In this document: in pieces, positions 39,844 to 50,449 of the stretch | Layout: each line of letters opens with the position of its first letter | Numbering within the stretch: the stretch's first letter is position 1 | Origin: Isochrysis galbana | Lineage: Eukaryota > Haptophyta > Isochrysidales > Isochrysidaceae | Direction of reading: 5' to 3' | Length of the DNA stretch: 64,000 bases | Assembly (NCBI GenBank): GCA_018136815.1 | Contig: CM030937.1 | Location: 3,966,226-4,030,225 of the forward strand | Notes under the pieces: generated by a model | What the model was told of the DNA's origin: nothing | The model's input: the letters and a program-made list of their open reading frames with translations, nothing else | Databases searched by the model: none | Program-made: the position numbers and the translations under genes

Positions 39844-39910
39844 TTCCGCCGATACCGCGCACCACCCTCGCCCATTTTTCTACACAATACACTTCTACTC
39901 TACTCTACTT

Positions 39911-41290
39911 TTATGTGTCGTTTTATAGTAACGAGCGTTCACAGAAGGCGGCGGCAAGGATGCCTGATTTTGCTCTTTCGCTGCCGGCGATCGTCCTTAC
40001 CAGGACGACCCGCCGCCAGCGACCGAGCCTCCTCCTCTCGGAGCAGGCCTCACGCTCGGCCTCTTCGGCGACGTGCCGCGCGCCGCGCGCGCCGCCTCCT
40101 CCGCCTCCGGCATCCGGCAGGGCTATGCCGAGGGCGTCACAAGGATCGCAGCCGCCCGGGCTGCGGACGGCTTGGGAGAAGATGTGCCAGAAAGCGTCTC
40201 TCCCCACCCCTCCACTCCCCTGGTTGGGGAAGCTGGAGGGTCTACTAGGTCGACTCCGGGGGCGGATGTCGCCACGCCTGAGTCCTGAGTCTCCCTCCCA
40301 CCTCCCACCCCCCTTCCCACTCCGCCTCGCCTTCGCCCGACTTGGCCACCGCGAGCGCTTCTGGGTGCTCCTCCCCATCCTCCATCTCTCCAGACGACAT
40401 GCTGGAGAAGCTGGCGGACAGGCTGGAGCAGACTCTGGCGGCGCGGTATGCGGCCGCGAACCTCGCGATGGCTGCACCCTCTCCCTCCTCTGCCCCGCCT
40501 CCTCTAGGCAGCTCGCCCTCACGAGTCGCCGCGCCTGCCGCTCCTCCATCCCGCCGAACCGCCAGGCGAGCGGTGCCATCCTGGCGATGCTGCTCGTCAC
40601 TGCCTCCGGTATGCCGGTATGGGCCGTGGATGTGGAGATGTGGAGACTTCCGCGTGGATTTGGCCAAGGAACGCTACCCGTCGATGTGGGCACTCATCAA
40701 GCCATACATGGGCCGTTGGCGCAAGGCAAAGTTCATGCTCGTCGGCGACTACTCTGACGAGTACGACAAGATCCCAAGATCCCAAAGACCAAATACATTG
40801 GAGATGAGGCGGCCGTCGCGTACCTCTGCATGGAATACATCACGGCGGTCGCGTACGATGGAAAGAAAGAGTCCCATGGTGCAAGTGCGTCGGGCAGCTG
40901 GCAAACTCTGGATGCAGGACGAGAAGCGAGAAGGCTGTCCTCTCACGCATCACGGACCTCGTCACCCAGGATGAGGCAAGGCACCTGGTCGCCTGCCAGC
41001 AGAACGACATACGACATTGACACCATCCACAGGATCGAGGACGCGGAGAAGGAAAAGTGAAAAGACGAAGATGACGAAAATGAAGATTCAAGGCTGCCTT
41101 ACCTGCCCGACGGGTTTTGTGAAAAGCACGTTCTGAAAGCGCGCGGCGCGATGTGTTCACCGTAGATATTAAAAGTCAGCAATAGGGTATGTGAATATTG
41201 AATATTGTTGTATAAAGTATAAATGGTAAATGACTATGGACATTTGATGGCTCCATTCGATTGATGTCCCATAATTAACGGAACGATACC
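39911..41290 (+). mobile_element. Retroposon with degraded ORF, about 1.38 kb
   Basis: 5' end GTGTCGTT-TTATAGT-AACGAGCG (stem TCGTT/AACGA) then ATG near 39960; a second copy of this start is at 41582-41660. 3' end is the GGACAT...ATGTCC module with GACGGAACGATACCT-like end. The ORF is broken by frameshifts (see 40399-41060). Copies of its 3' end are at 1-337, 12022-12096 and 15574-15640. No clean target duplication found. Confidence 0.65.
40399..41060 (+). pseudogene. Degraded retroposon ORF
   Basis: Pieces in different frames: MLEKLADRLEQTLAARYAAA, then RYPSMWALIKPYMGRWRKAKF, then KTKYIGDEAAVAYLCMEYI, then ITDLVTQDEARHLVACQQND and the shared C-terminus. At least two frameshifts. Domain not recognised; it is not an obvious reverse transcriptase. 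Confidence 0.5.
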
Positions 41291-41530
41291 TCAGCCGCGG
41301 AAGCCATTAAGGTCCCCCGAGCTAGGGGCGATTGATTGGCTTGGCGGCTGGGCACCCGGTACCTTCACGCGCGTCAAGCAGCACTACATCGACCCGACCA
41401 TCGGCCCATGTGATGCAGCCTACAGCCTACGCCCTCCTCGGTTGGCTTTTAGATTCGCATTACTCAGCCTCGCGCGAACAAGGCTGACATCTTCTCTCAG
41501 TTCTTCCGACTTCGTCGTGGGTGGGTGGTG

Positions 41531-41571
41531 GCATTTACACCACTTCCACTTCCAGTCGCACATAGCCTAGC
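41531..41571 (+). repeat. Direct repeat, left copy
   Basis: GGCATTTACACCACTTCC followed by AGTCGCACATAGCCTA, repeated at 43276-43311. The left copy has six extra bases (ACTTCC). The pair brackets a retroposon start and foldback element 2. Confidence 0.7.
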
Positions 41572-41581
41572 CACACTGCGA

Positions 41582-41690
41582 ATGTGTCGTTTTATAGTAA
41601 CGAGCGTTCACAGAAGGCGGCGGCAAGGACGACTGATTTTGCTCTCCCTCCCTCCCATCTCCCATACCCATTCAGCTGAGCGTGTAGGCC
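41582..41690 (+). mobile_element. Retroposon 5' end, cut by the foldback element
   Basis: Repeats 39911-39985 (TCGTTTTATAGTAACGAGCG, AGAAGGCGGCGGCAAGGA) and then stops at the foldback element that begins at 41692. Confidence 0.6.
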
Positions 41691-41691
41691 T

Positions 41692-43274
41692 TTAAGGTGG
41701 TTCTTAAGGTTTTCTAACTCTGGCGCGAGACGGCGGGTGGCGGGCGCGTTGGCTGGCCACCTGCCCGCCTCTACAGGCCCTCGCTCCATGTATGGGGCGT
41801 TGGAGTTCGGTGATCCGTAGGGGATGGAGGCCCAGGGAGTGGATGGATGTGATGGCGCGGCTGCAGCGGCTACCCGGGGCTTCCCCGCCCGCGCTGCATG
41901 TGTCCTGCGTGCAGCGCGGCAAGAAGGCGACCAGCACGGCGCGGCTGTGCTCTGTGCACAACCTGGAGGGCGATGGGGCGGCACAGGCGGCGGTAGATAA
42001 AGGGGTGCTGGTGATGATGATGCGCAGTGCTGGTTGGCTGCGCGGGAGGCTGCTGGAGGCAGACGGGCAGACGTGGGAGGCCTCCTGGGAGTGACTGCTC
42101 CTCAAACGGCAGAAGCGTTTGTGGGCAAGAAGGGCGGCAGGGAGAAGCGGTGGTGCACACGCACGGGATGCGTGAGGGGCTGGTCCGGACGTTAAAGGCC
42201 ACCGAAGCAAGCTTCCCCCGTTTGTGGAGTCCCAGATTCAGGACATGTATGGGGTGTGTGAGGTGGGCTTTCTCAAGGAGTCTGTTCGCAAGCGATTAGA
42301 AGCGCAGGGCTGTCGAGCAAGTGTAACTAGTTTAATTCCATGTCCTGTGAGTGACCGTGTGCGCAATGGGCGTTGTAGCATCTTGTCATGAGACTCTGAG
42401 ACCACTTCCAATGTTTCAGAATTTTCATTTACCGCTACCTGCGTCCCCGGATGCCCACATTAGTAAAAATGATCGGAGTACTCATATTCTTTTTTTGGAA
42501 ACTGTTGGGAGGGTGGAAAAATAGACAATATGTACGATTCTGAAACATTGGAAGTGATCTCAGAGTCTCATGACAAGATGCTACAACGCCCATTGCGCAC
42601 ACGGTCACTCACAGGACATGCATGGAATTAAACTAGTTACACTTGCTCGACAGCCCTGCGCTTCTAATCGCTTGCGAACAGACTCCTTGAGAAAGCCCAC
42701 CTCACACACCCCATACATGTCCTGAATCTGGGACTCCACAAACGGGGGAAGCTTGCTTCGGTGGCCTTTAACGTCCGGACCAGCCCCTCACGCATCCCAT
42801 GCGTGTGCACCACCGCTTCTCCCTGCCGCCCTTCTTGCCCACAAACTCTTCTGCCGTTTGAGGAGCAGTCACTACTCCCAGGAGGCCTCCCACGTCTGCC
42901 CGCCTGCCTCCAGCAGCCTCCCGCGCAGCCAACCAGCACTGCGCATCATCATCACCAGCACCCCTTTATCTACCGCCGCCTGTGCCGCCCCATCGCCCTC
43001 CAGGTTGTGCACAGAGCACAGCCGCGCCGTGCTGGTCGCCTTCTTGCCGCGCTGCACGCAGGACACATGCAGCGCGGGCGGGGAAGCCCCGGGTAGCCGC
43101 TGCAGCCGCGCCATCACATCCATCCACTCCCTGGGCCTCCATCCCCTACGGATCACCGAACTCCAACGCCCCATACATGGAGCGAGGGCCTGTAGAGGCG
43201 GGCAGGTGGCCAGCCAACGCGCCCGCCACCCGCCGTCTCGCGCCAGAGTTAGAAAACCTTAAGAACCACCTTAA
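41692..43274 (-). mobile_element. Foldback (palindromic) element, copy 2, inverted
   Basis: Same arms as 30533-32102 with only scattered differences, and the loop in reverse complement. The asymmetric GCATG length variant next to the loop is on the left arm of copy 1 and on the right arm here, confirming whole-unit inversion. Both outer ends are intact: TTAAGGTGG...CCACCTTAA. Because the ends are TTAA, a TTAA duplication would be invisible. Confidence 0.85.
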
Positions 43275-43275
43275 G

Positions 43276-43311
43276 GCATTTACACCACTTCCAGTCGCAC
43301 ATAGCCTACCC
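43276..43311 (+). repeat. Direct repeat, right copy
   Basis: See 41531-41571. Confidence 0.7.
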
Positions 43312-43731
43312 AAAAAATACTGAGGAGGGCACTCCCAACCCTGGGTGTGAAAGTGTGAAACACAAGGGTGCGGGGGGTACCACGTTGAGAATTGTACTCT
43401 TGTTGAGTTTATGTAAAGTATTTGTCATTCAAGATAATTTCCAGGGGTCGCTTTGCCCACCCGTCACCGAATAAAGTATGATTTGGGAAATGGGAAAAAA
43501 GGGATTGAGCAGAGAGAGAAGCTTGTCCGCCGGAGAGCAGGCACGGCCTCGCAGTCACGTCACACGTAAGTAGTGCAGAGCGCCCGCCCACCCTCTCTCG
43601 TCCACACCGCTCTCGTCCATCTTCATTCACCCCGGCTACGCATCCAACCACGCAATCGCTCCTGTTCAAGCTCATCCATCCCACCTTTGTCTCTCTCTCT
43701 CTTCTCGTGGTGCCCGAACTGTGCTCACAAG

Positions 43732-45297
43732 ATGAGCTCTGCACCACCACACCCGCTAAGAGTGCGCCCCTCTGGTTCAAAGCTGCTTGATGATGGATCC
43801 GATCTCCGTCACACCGGGGGGCTCGGTGTCCTGGCTCTTCTACCCGATACGCTTCTGCTACAGGTGTTGGGGATGTGTTCAGCCGAGACATTAGTTGCAT
43901 GCGCAGCTGTCTCTCATGCCCTCCGCATTTTTAGCACAAGTAATGACCTCTGGCGCACAAAGGTCCTTGAAGATCTGCCAGCATCTCACCAACTCAAATA
44001 CCATTCGACTTGGCGGGACACGTACATGCGTTTGCTGCGGCCTGGTAAAACCAGTTGGCACGATGCCAGTGTAAAGCCACCAGGCATCTTGTACTCAGAT
44101 GCTCTGTTTTGGCCTTGGTATTGTGGGACAGCAACGCTGCCACACCAATGGACAGCATTCCAGAACATCCGTCGTGTTAATGCTGCAGATCTGACAATTT
44201 CCGAATTCAAGGCGATGTACGAGGAGCCTGGTGAGCCGGTCATCCTGGCGGGCATTGTCTCGAGCTGGCCTGCGTTTGAACTTTGGGGTTTTGAAGAGCT
44301 ATGTGCTCGCTTTGGGACCATACCATTTCATGTAGGAGGGTATGACATGACCTTGTCGGCCTATCTCGACTATGCTCAGTCATGCGTTGATGAGCAACCG
44401 CTGTACCTCTTCGACAAATCATTCGCGCAGCGCGCTCCAGAGATGGCGACTGAGTACAGTGTACCGTCCTTCTTTGACTCCAAACGCGATCTTTTTGCAC
44501 AACTTCCGAGAGAGTGCAGACCGGATTATCGTTGGCTGGCCATTGGTGGTACACGTTCAGGCAGTTTGTGGCACGTGGACCCCAACGCGTCGATGGCTTG
44601 GAACGGGCTCGTTCGTGGGAAAAAAAAATGGCTCCTTTGCCCGCCTAATGCACCACCCCCAGGCGTGTGTGCCTCTCAAAATGGGGCCATGATCACATCG
44701 CCACTGTCACTCTATGAATGGTTTCGGATCTTTTACCCGGCCTTCGCCTCTCAGAGGCATTGCGACAAAGGTGCTGCCTCACGCGAGGCTGTAGTCGAGG
44801 AGGGGGAGCTCCTCTTTGTGCCTCGAGGTTGGTGGCATGCTGCGCTCAACCTCGAGCCGTCAATTGCGATAACACAAAATTATGTACCTGCATCGTCAGC
44901 TTGTCATGTCATGCGATTTTTGGCATCAGCCGGTGCCGAAGAGCTCGTCTCTGGGGTTCCCAGTGAGATGCGCGCTTCTCTTCACCACCACTTTCGGCTG
45001 TTACTACGTGAACTTCACCCTGAAATTGTCGCGGAAGAGGAAAAGAAGCAAACAAGATCAAAATGGTGGGACGGTCTCATCTCTTCATCTCAACAGGAGC
45101 GGGTCGTGGACCATGCATGTCCCCAAGGCAATATCAGTGAGGGGACAGCTATCGAAGAGTCGGGGATCGGCAATCAAGCATCTCCCTCTGGGTCAATCAG
45201 TGTCTGCTCCTCCGAGGATTCAGATGGAAGTCGTCAATGGAATGTCGCCGGGGCGACATCAGGGTCCGTTGGTTCCTTTTCCTTTGGTTTCACATAA
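43732..45297 (+). CDS. F-box and JmjC-domain protein (JMJD6/FBX-JmjC type)
   Basis: Single exon, 521 residues. The ATG at 43732 is chosen because the upstream 53 codons are C/T-rich low complexity. An F-box-like region (LLPDTLLLQVLGMCSAETLV, VSHALRIFSTSNDLW) occupies about 35-85. The JmjC fold runs from about 150 to 400: EEPGEPVILAGIVSSWPA, then WHVDPNASMAWNGLVRGKKKW (His ~280 and Asp two residues on, two iron ligands; Lys for 2-oxoglutarate), then PRGWWHAALNLEPSIAITQNY (third ligand His ~367). All metal and cosubstrate residues are present, so an active Fe(II)/2-oxoglutarate hydroxylase or demethylase is expected; substrate unknown. The F-box/JmjC layout is the one of plant and protist JMJD6 relatives. 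The C-terminal ~100 residues are acidic and Ser-rich. Confidence 0.92.
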   Translation: MSSAPPHPLRVRPSGSKLLDDGSDLRHTGGLGVLALLPDTLLLQVLGMCSAETLVACAAVSHALRIFSTSNDLWRTKVLEDLPASHQLKYHSTWRDTYMRLLRPGKTSWHDASVKPPGILYSDALFWPWYCGTATLPHQWTAFQNIRRVNAADLTISEFKAMYEEPGEPVILAGIVSSWPAFELWGFEELCARFGTIPFHVGGYDMTLSAYLDYAQSCVDEQPLYLFDKSFAQRAPEMATEYSVPSFFDSKRDLFAQLPRECRPDYRWLAIGGTRSGSLWHVDPNASMAWNGLVRGKKKWLLCPPNAPPPGVCASQNGAMITSPLSLYEWFRIFYPAFASQRHCDKGAASREAVVEEGELLFVPRGWWHAALNLEPSIAITQNYVPASSACHVMRFLASAGAEELVSGVPSEMRASLHHHFRLLLRELHPEIVAEEEKKQTRSKWWDGLISSSQQERVVDHACPQGNISEGTAIEESGIGNQASPSGSISVCSSEDSDGSRQWNVAGATSGSVGSFSFGFT

Positions 45298-45536
45298 TTT
45301 TGCGTCCTTTTTTTCGGCTTGGATGTTCGAAGCCCGCAGGTAACCGAAGAGATGACGACAAGCGGTGCGTGGAAGGCAGAGAGCTGTCTGGTTATTCTTA
45401 CATGATGTAATAGTCTTGTCCTCCTTGAATCAAGAGCAAAACGCAGATGGTACTGAGACGGCGGAAACATGTCTTGGTGTGTAGCGATGGCAAATGTATT
45501 TTTCAAGTACTTGTGTAAGTACTAAGTGCGTCTAAA

Positions 45537-45835
45537 AGAAAAAAACCTTTTAAAATTCTCGCCTCGCGCGTGGCCATGGGGTTAACTACTGTAGCCACGC
45601 CCATTTCCCTTCCTCTCCCTCACTTCCCGCCTTGCGGCGACTCCCCTCGTGCTCTACTTAGGGGCCCAGGTTGCGGGGACAACCCTTTTAAGATTCTCGC
45701 CTCGCGCGTGGCTGTGGTAATCACTACTGTAGCCACGCCCACATCCCGTCCTCTCCCTCACTTCCCGCCTTGCGGCAACTCCCCTCGTGCTCTGCTTAGG
45801 GGCCCAGGTTGCGACACCTGCAGATTCCGGGCTAT
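45537..45835 (-). mobile_element. Two tandem truncated retroposons (3' module C)
   Basis: Two copies of about 148 bp (break near 45688) of a unit that on the minus strand reads CCCCTAAGTAGAGCACGAGG, GCCGCAAGGCGGGAAGTGAG, GTGGCTACAGTAGTTAACC, GCGAGAATTTTAAAAGG and a T run. Same layout as module B (hairpin, hairpin, AATATTA-like end), so a sister module. Further copies at 50450-50590 and 59105-59245. Confidence 0.6.
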
Positions 45836-45861
45836 CACCTACGTTGGACACGGCACTGCCA

Positions 45862-46010
45862 ACTAAGTTTATACTTAGTTCACACTATGGGGGAGGCACC
45901 TCGTGCCCTCCCGCTCGGGCTCCAACTCCCCTCCGGGGCCCCCGTTGGTACACCTCAGACCTCAGACTCCGTGCATTCTGACATGAGATATGAGATGTGA
46001 GATGAGAATT
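45862..46010 (+). mobile_element. Retroposon 5' fragment
   Basis: AACTAAGTTTATACTTAGTT, CACACT, ATGGGGG, then the second stem GGAGGCA-CCTCG-TGCCCTCC. Fades out by about 46010. Confidence 0.6.
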
Positions 46011-46501
46011 CACCACACCGCGCGCGTCCGATGCCCCAAACTCCAAACTTTGAAGAGGGTAACCGGATGTGATGGGCGGGTGTCGCGCGTTATCCCATTA
46101 AGTATTCACGTCAAGGTTGCATTCTTTAAATCAATAATGGGTAATGGGGAATGGTGGTGGTGGGTGTGCTGTCGCATCCGTGATCAACCTCTTTGTTTTA
46201 GAAGTCGTCTACGTTTCTATGGCCCATCCTCCATCCATCCTTGTAGGCTAGTCACCGTCGGAGAATCTTGCTACATCCTACACTCGCCTTCTTTGCCCTC
46301 GCCTCCTTTATGGGCCCTACCTTGTCGCCTGCTTTACCCCTCGCCTGGGTTACCTCCTTGCGGTCCTTGCGTGCCCTTAGCATTTTTAGGTCATGTCGCG
46401 CGTTCAGGTATCGCCGGTCCAAGGAACCACCCCCTTGTGCGACCCTGATCTCCCCTAAGGAGTTGGCTAGTTGATTATATCGTGGCGATGTTTTAATTCG
46501 G

Positions 46502-46567
46502 TCTTCATCAATTTACTTATGGCTTTTCGAAAGATCTTCATCAATTTACTTATGGCTTTTCGAAAGA
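46502..46567 (+). repeat. 33-bp tandem duplication
   Basis: Two exact copies of a 33-bp unit beginning TCTTCATCAATTTACTTATG and ending in GCTTTTCGAAAGA. A/T-rich, non-coding. Confidence 0.85.
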
Positions 46568-46719
46568 TTCCCTCCTTATTCCTGTGCGTAATTGTCGCCC
46601 CGTCGGATCGTCCGTCGCCCCGTGCCCCGTCGCTCTCTTGTCGGCATGTCGGCATTCTCTTCCTTGTTCGGTCTATCCGCAGGTCTCTGTGCGTTCCGTG
46701 CTGAAGATATGTGAGTCAC

Positions 46720-47228
46720 ACTAATCTTATGATTGGTCGCCATGGAGGGGGCCTCGCGCCCCCCCCACTCTCTCGACTCTCCTCATCTCCTCATGGGGGG
46801 CGAGAACCATCCCCCCCCCCGCGCTGCCTCTTGGCATGCAGGGGGGACTCACTCAGACTGCCCAGACTCTCCCAGAGAGCTGGGCACAGATCGCACGCCC
46901 TGGCGCCCTCGCCCGCGCTGGCCAGCTTGTCGCTCTGGCCGCAACCCCTCCTCCCCCTGGGCCCCCCTGATCAGGACCCCGGCAATCCAGACCCGCACAA
47001 CCCGCACAGACACCCTTCACACGGATCTGCAAACAACTGCAACCAAAACCTACACCAGCTCACGTCGCCCGGGAACCACCGCGAGTAAAACCAAGCACCT
47101 CGCTGCACAGGAGGAAGGCGAGCAGAACCGAACGCCGTCAGGGGCAGGTACACCCCGCTCAACCCCGACCCCCTCACAACCTGAGCCAATAAGTAGCGCA
47201 CAAGGGGAGGTGCCGTAAGCCGCAAGGC
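46720..47228 (+). mobile_element. Retroposon 5' part
   Basis: Hairpin ACTAATC-TTAT-GATTGGT (one G-T pair), CGCC, then ATGGAGGGGGCCTCGCGCC, whose runs pair as GGGGGC-CTCGC-GCCCCC, then CTCTCTCGACTCTCCTC. The 3' part to about 47228 is not matched elsewhere and its end is uncertain. Confidence 0.55.
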
Positions 47229-47229
47229 G

Positions 47230-47246
47230 GGTTGAGGGGAAAGAAA
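47230..47246 (+). repeat. Target-site duplication, left copy
   Basis: GGTTGAGGGGAAAGAAA, identical to 47998-48014. Confidence 0.88.
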
Positions 47247-47997
47247 TTTTAACTTCTTAATAGTCTCACCGCACACGCGGCCGTGGACCCTCTACTTTCT
47301 ACTCACGCAGCAAACCTTTCTACACCCCCTCTCTCCCGGCCCTTTCCCCCCCGCCATCAGGCGACTCCCCCCGTGCACTACTAGGGGGATAGGGGAAAAG
47401 GGCTTAGATATGGTCGGTGGCCCGCGCCCCCCCCCGGTGATCCGTTCCCCCCTTCCTCCTATGCCTACCGGGCTGGCGGCGTCCTCAGTCCCGACTTCTC
47501 CTGTAAACAGGTGCGGGACTTACATATTTTCCGGTGAGCGGAGCCCTCGCTCCGCCCACCCCCTTCTCCGCGCTCTCTCTCCCCTCTCCTGCAGGCACGC
47601 GCGATGGCGCGCCTGCGACAGGCCTGCAGCTGCCTCTGGCGACCCCTGGAGGCTCCTGGAGGCCAGCTCAGGGGGCAGAGGAGGCTGGGGCTGGGCCCTG
47701 GTCTCCCCTTCCTCTCCCTCGCTGGCGCTCCTGGGCCTCAGGGGCCCCCACTCTGCACCTGTCTGCCTGTCGAACAGGGGGGGAGGGGGGGTTGGAGCGA
47801 TGGGCTGGCCACGAGGGGCCAGGACGCGCGAATCAGGCGAGTCTGTCAGGGAGAGAGTGGGTCAGCAGGGCAGTGGCCTCCTGGCAAGCCATCAGGCATG
47901 CCAGGAGAGTGGGTGGTTCCTCCCCCATGGCAGGGGAGGAGTGGAGAGAGGGGGGGGCTCGTGCCCCCCCATGGGCGAACTAAGTATAAACTTAGTT
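47247..47997 (-). mobile_element. Retroposon, 751 bp, complete, with 17-bp target-site duplication
   Basis: Second full copy of the element at 29032-29783, in the other orientation, intact at both ends. 5' (at 47997, minus) AACTAAGTTTATACTTAGTT, CGCCC, ATGGGGGGGCACGAGCC; 3' (at 47247) ...GAGACTATTAAGAAGTT with an A/T tail. The long frames on the plus strand (for example 47410-48003) have no coding look. Confidence 0.85.
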
Positions 47998-48014
47998 GGT
48001 TGAGGGGAAAGAAA
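47998..48014 (+). repeat. Target-site duplication, right copy
   Basis: GGTTGAGGGGAAAGAAA, see 47230-47246. Confidence 0.88.
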
Positions 48015-48155
48015 GAAAGAGATGGGGGCGCGGCTACAAACTACAAAGCTGAGTCCAAACGCCGAGTCCAAAAGCCGAAGCCACGCGCGCAGGCGAGATT
48101 ATTAAAAGATTTTTTGGCACAACAGGCCCATACCTTGAAATGAGTGCACGCACAA

Positions 48156-49544
48156 CTAATCAAGTCGTGCCTTCAACTGATGAGACAGATACTGACGTAG
48201 CACACCATAAGGCCCGGTAAACTCTGTTCTAATTGACGCATTCTCATCATGCTGAGCTAGCTCATGCACAATGTACGCCTCAAAAGCGTGTTGTGATGAC
48301 ACCTTCCATAGGTGCTCCAACCGATTGGCACAATCGCGAACGGCCAACGTGTGTTCGTCTAACACTGATCTGGATTTGAATGGCAACTCTATGTACCCGC
48401 TGCTTTCCCGTCCGAATGAGCCTACTCGGCACATGCTTTGAGCTTTATCCCGAAGTTCATTGATGTATGCACAAAGAATTGTTGCAGAGGACGGCGTGAG
48501 GTTACTTTCTTTACCAACGTTAGCTGCCTCTCCAAAGGCGTCGTTAGTATCTGCAGCACACAATAAAGCCACTAGCTGTGGGTGCAATCCAAAAAGGTCC
48601 CGCTTTGTGTTATTATTACTTCGAATGGCTACACGCAGGGCACGTAGAGAGGCTTGCTGGAGTTTTCTCAAACAGGCGACATCATCATGAGCAGTTGGGG
48701 CACCCGGTGGACTGAGCAAGATGCCGCAGGCCAGCCAGCAGGCCGACTCGAGCAGTTTCGGTTGGCCATCAAAAACATTGGACTGTGCAAAGAATGCATC
48801 TACAGACCCATCTGGAACCTGCGATACGCGCTTGGCTAGGGCCAACGCAACCGCACGTGCTGTAACGAGTTTAGAAGTTGGCACTGGCGCACCTCGTGCT
48901 CCATGCTCTGCAACTGCCACAGCAGCATCCTTTAGAGCGAACGCGCCCGTTGCGGGCCACTGGGCCGGAAGCGCAGATCTTAGGAGCATTCGCTGGACCA
49001 GTCGTGTCTGCGCCCTACTATGCATAGCAACCTGGAGAGCTGTGATAATCCGCGCCTCGCTCTCCTCCTCTTCAGAAGACACACGGCCACAGACGTCCAT
49101 TCGACATCTGCGGTGCTGCTCTGTCAATGATGCGGCCGATGTGCATAGCATTTGTTGTATTGCCGCTCTGACAATTTCAGTCGGAGCATTTGGATTGAGC
49201 ACTAGAATTCTGAGCAGCAAAGAACTCGCACCATTACCCTCATCTTGGGAGCTTGCCAAGTGGCCCACACTCAGTGCACGGCGATTGATTTCAAAATCTG
49301 CATTGGTCGTTCGCCTGAATGAGCGAGAAATCCATTTATCAACAGCTTCTGCTTCATCTGGGTCGAGAATCATCTGTGCTGTTCGCTCAATATAGCTGGC
49401 CCAACCAAAAGCTCGCTCGATCGCACACTGTGCCCATTCGTGAACCTGTTCGCTCTCCGCAACGGCACAGATTCTCGCAAACTCACCAATGTGAGTGACA
49501 AAGTCGGCAATCGTGAGCTTGTGCCCAGACTCCTGCGCAGACAT
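48156..49544 (-). CDS. Unrecognised helical protein
   Basis: 462 residues from MSAQESGHKLTIADFVTHIG; an ATG 30 codons upstream (49634) is also in frame, but the added part (ALPRRRGARTSHQADLPAS) could be untranslated or an Arg-rich leader. Composition and periodicity suggest an all-alpha, repeat-like fold: LRILVLNPNAPTEIVRAAIQ, ITALQVAMHSRAQTRLVQRM, KLLESACWLACGILLSP, LRALRVAIRSNNN, FGLHPQLVALLCAADTND. No catalytic motif and no metal-binding Cys pattern. Such HEAT/ARM-like scaffolds occur in many nuclear complexes; I cannot place this one. A retroposon lies 140 bp beyond its stop. Confidence 0.7.
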   Translation of the reverse strand: MSAQESGHKLTIADFVTHIGEFARICAVAESEQVHEWAQCAIERAFGWASYIERTAQMILDPDEAEAVDKWISRSFRRTTNADFEINRRALSVGHLASSQDEGNGASSLLLRILVLNPNAPTEIVRAAIQQMLCTSAASLTEQHRRCRMDVCGRVSSEEEESEARIITALQVAMHSRAQTRLVQRMLLRSALPAQWPATGAFALKDAAVAVAEHGARGAPVPTSKLVTARAVALALAKRVSQVPDGSVDAFFAQSNVFDGQPKLLESACWLACGILLSPPGAPTAHDDVACLRKLQQASLRALRVAIRSNNNTKRDLFGLHPQLVALLCAADTNDAFGEAANVGKESNLTPSSATILCAYINELRDKAQSMCRVGSFGRESSGYIELPFKSRSVLDEHTLAVRDCANRLEHLWKVSSQHAFEAYIVHELAQHDENASIRTEFTGPYGVLRQYLSHQLKARLD

Positions 49545-49639
49545 TGAGGCGGGCAAGTCTGCTTGATGACTTGTGCGCGCGCCTCTCCGCCGAGGCAGGG
49601 CGCGCAGCAAGGACACGGAGCAAACACCTATCATCTCAC

Positions 49640-50007
49640 CATCGGTACTTTAACTAGCCTAAACGGGGCCAGATACCTGCTAACTCCGGAGGGATGAGCT
49701 GCTGCTCCCCCCTCCCCTCCTTCATCTCTCTTCCTCCTCTCTTCCCTGTGCTGCAGGGGCCCTGGGAGCTCAGCTCAGATGGCAGGTTCTGCTTCTTGGT
49801 CCCTTCCTGGCTCTCCCTAGCCCACGCGAAAAGGCGGGAAACACATCGAGAGGAGCGGGAGCGAACTTAGGGGCGTAGCGCGACGCGCGGCCAGGGTTGT
49901 GTATGTAGGGAGGAGCTGACGGTTGGTGGTGCTGGCGGTTGGGCTTGGCGCCCACACAGCTCGGATACATGCATATGCCGCGCCGCTAGTCACCTCACGA
50001 GACACAT
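49640..50007. other. Intergenic, nothing recognised
   Basis: C/T-rich start, presumably the promoter side of the gene at 48156-49544. No feature supported. Confidence 0.4.
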
Positions 50008-50230
50008 ACATGCACTTCCAACACATTAGTCACCGCCGCATCGGAGGATCGGCACCGCCAACCATTCAACCATTCCCCGGGCCGGGACCCGCCATGTGCG
50101 AGTAGGCTACGCAAAACGGAAAACGAGTCCTCCGTACACATAGGGGCATGCTCGGCCCTAGACCCAATCTTTGACACGATACTTGTACTCGACGTCACTA
50201 ACGTTACACGCGCAGACAACGAAGATGTCC
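50008..50230 (+). pseudogene. LINE C-terminal fragment
   Basis: MHFQHISHRRIGG parallels HPHFKHITHRRIGT in the minus-strand LINE relic at 51340-51376. Further on, with a frame change, RKTENESSVHIGACSALDPIFD stays open to about 50270. A run of GGTACC steps (50260-50295) ends it. Short, but the first match is clear. Confidence 0.45.
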
Positions 50231-50449
50231 AACCAAACGCCAAAGCTAAGTTGTTCCACAGGTACCGGTACCGGTACCGGTGAACCGGTACCGGGTCCGC
50301 CGGACCCGGTGGTGCGTACAGTATGGTAGCCGGGAGGGCTGTGCGCTGTGCTCGAGTGGGAAGAGGAAATGGAGATTGAAGTTGAAGATCCCCCAACGGA
50401 GGAAGAGGGAAGGGGGAGGAGGAGCAGGAGGAGGAGTTCTCATAGCTCA

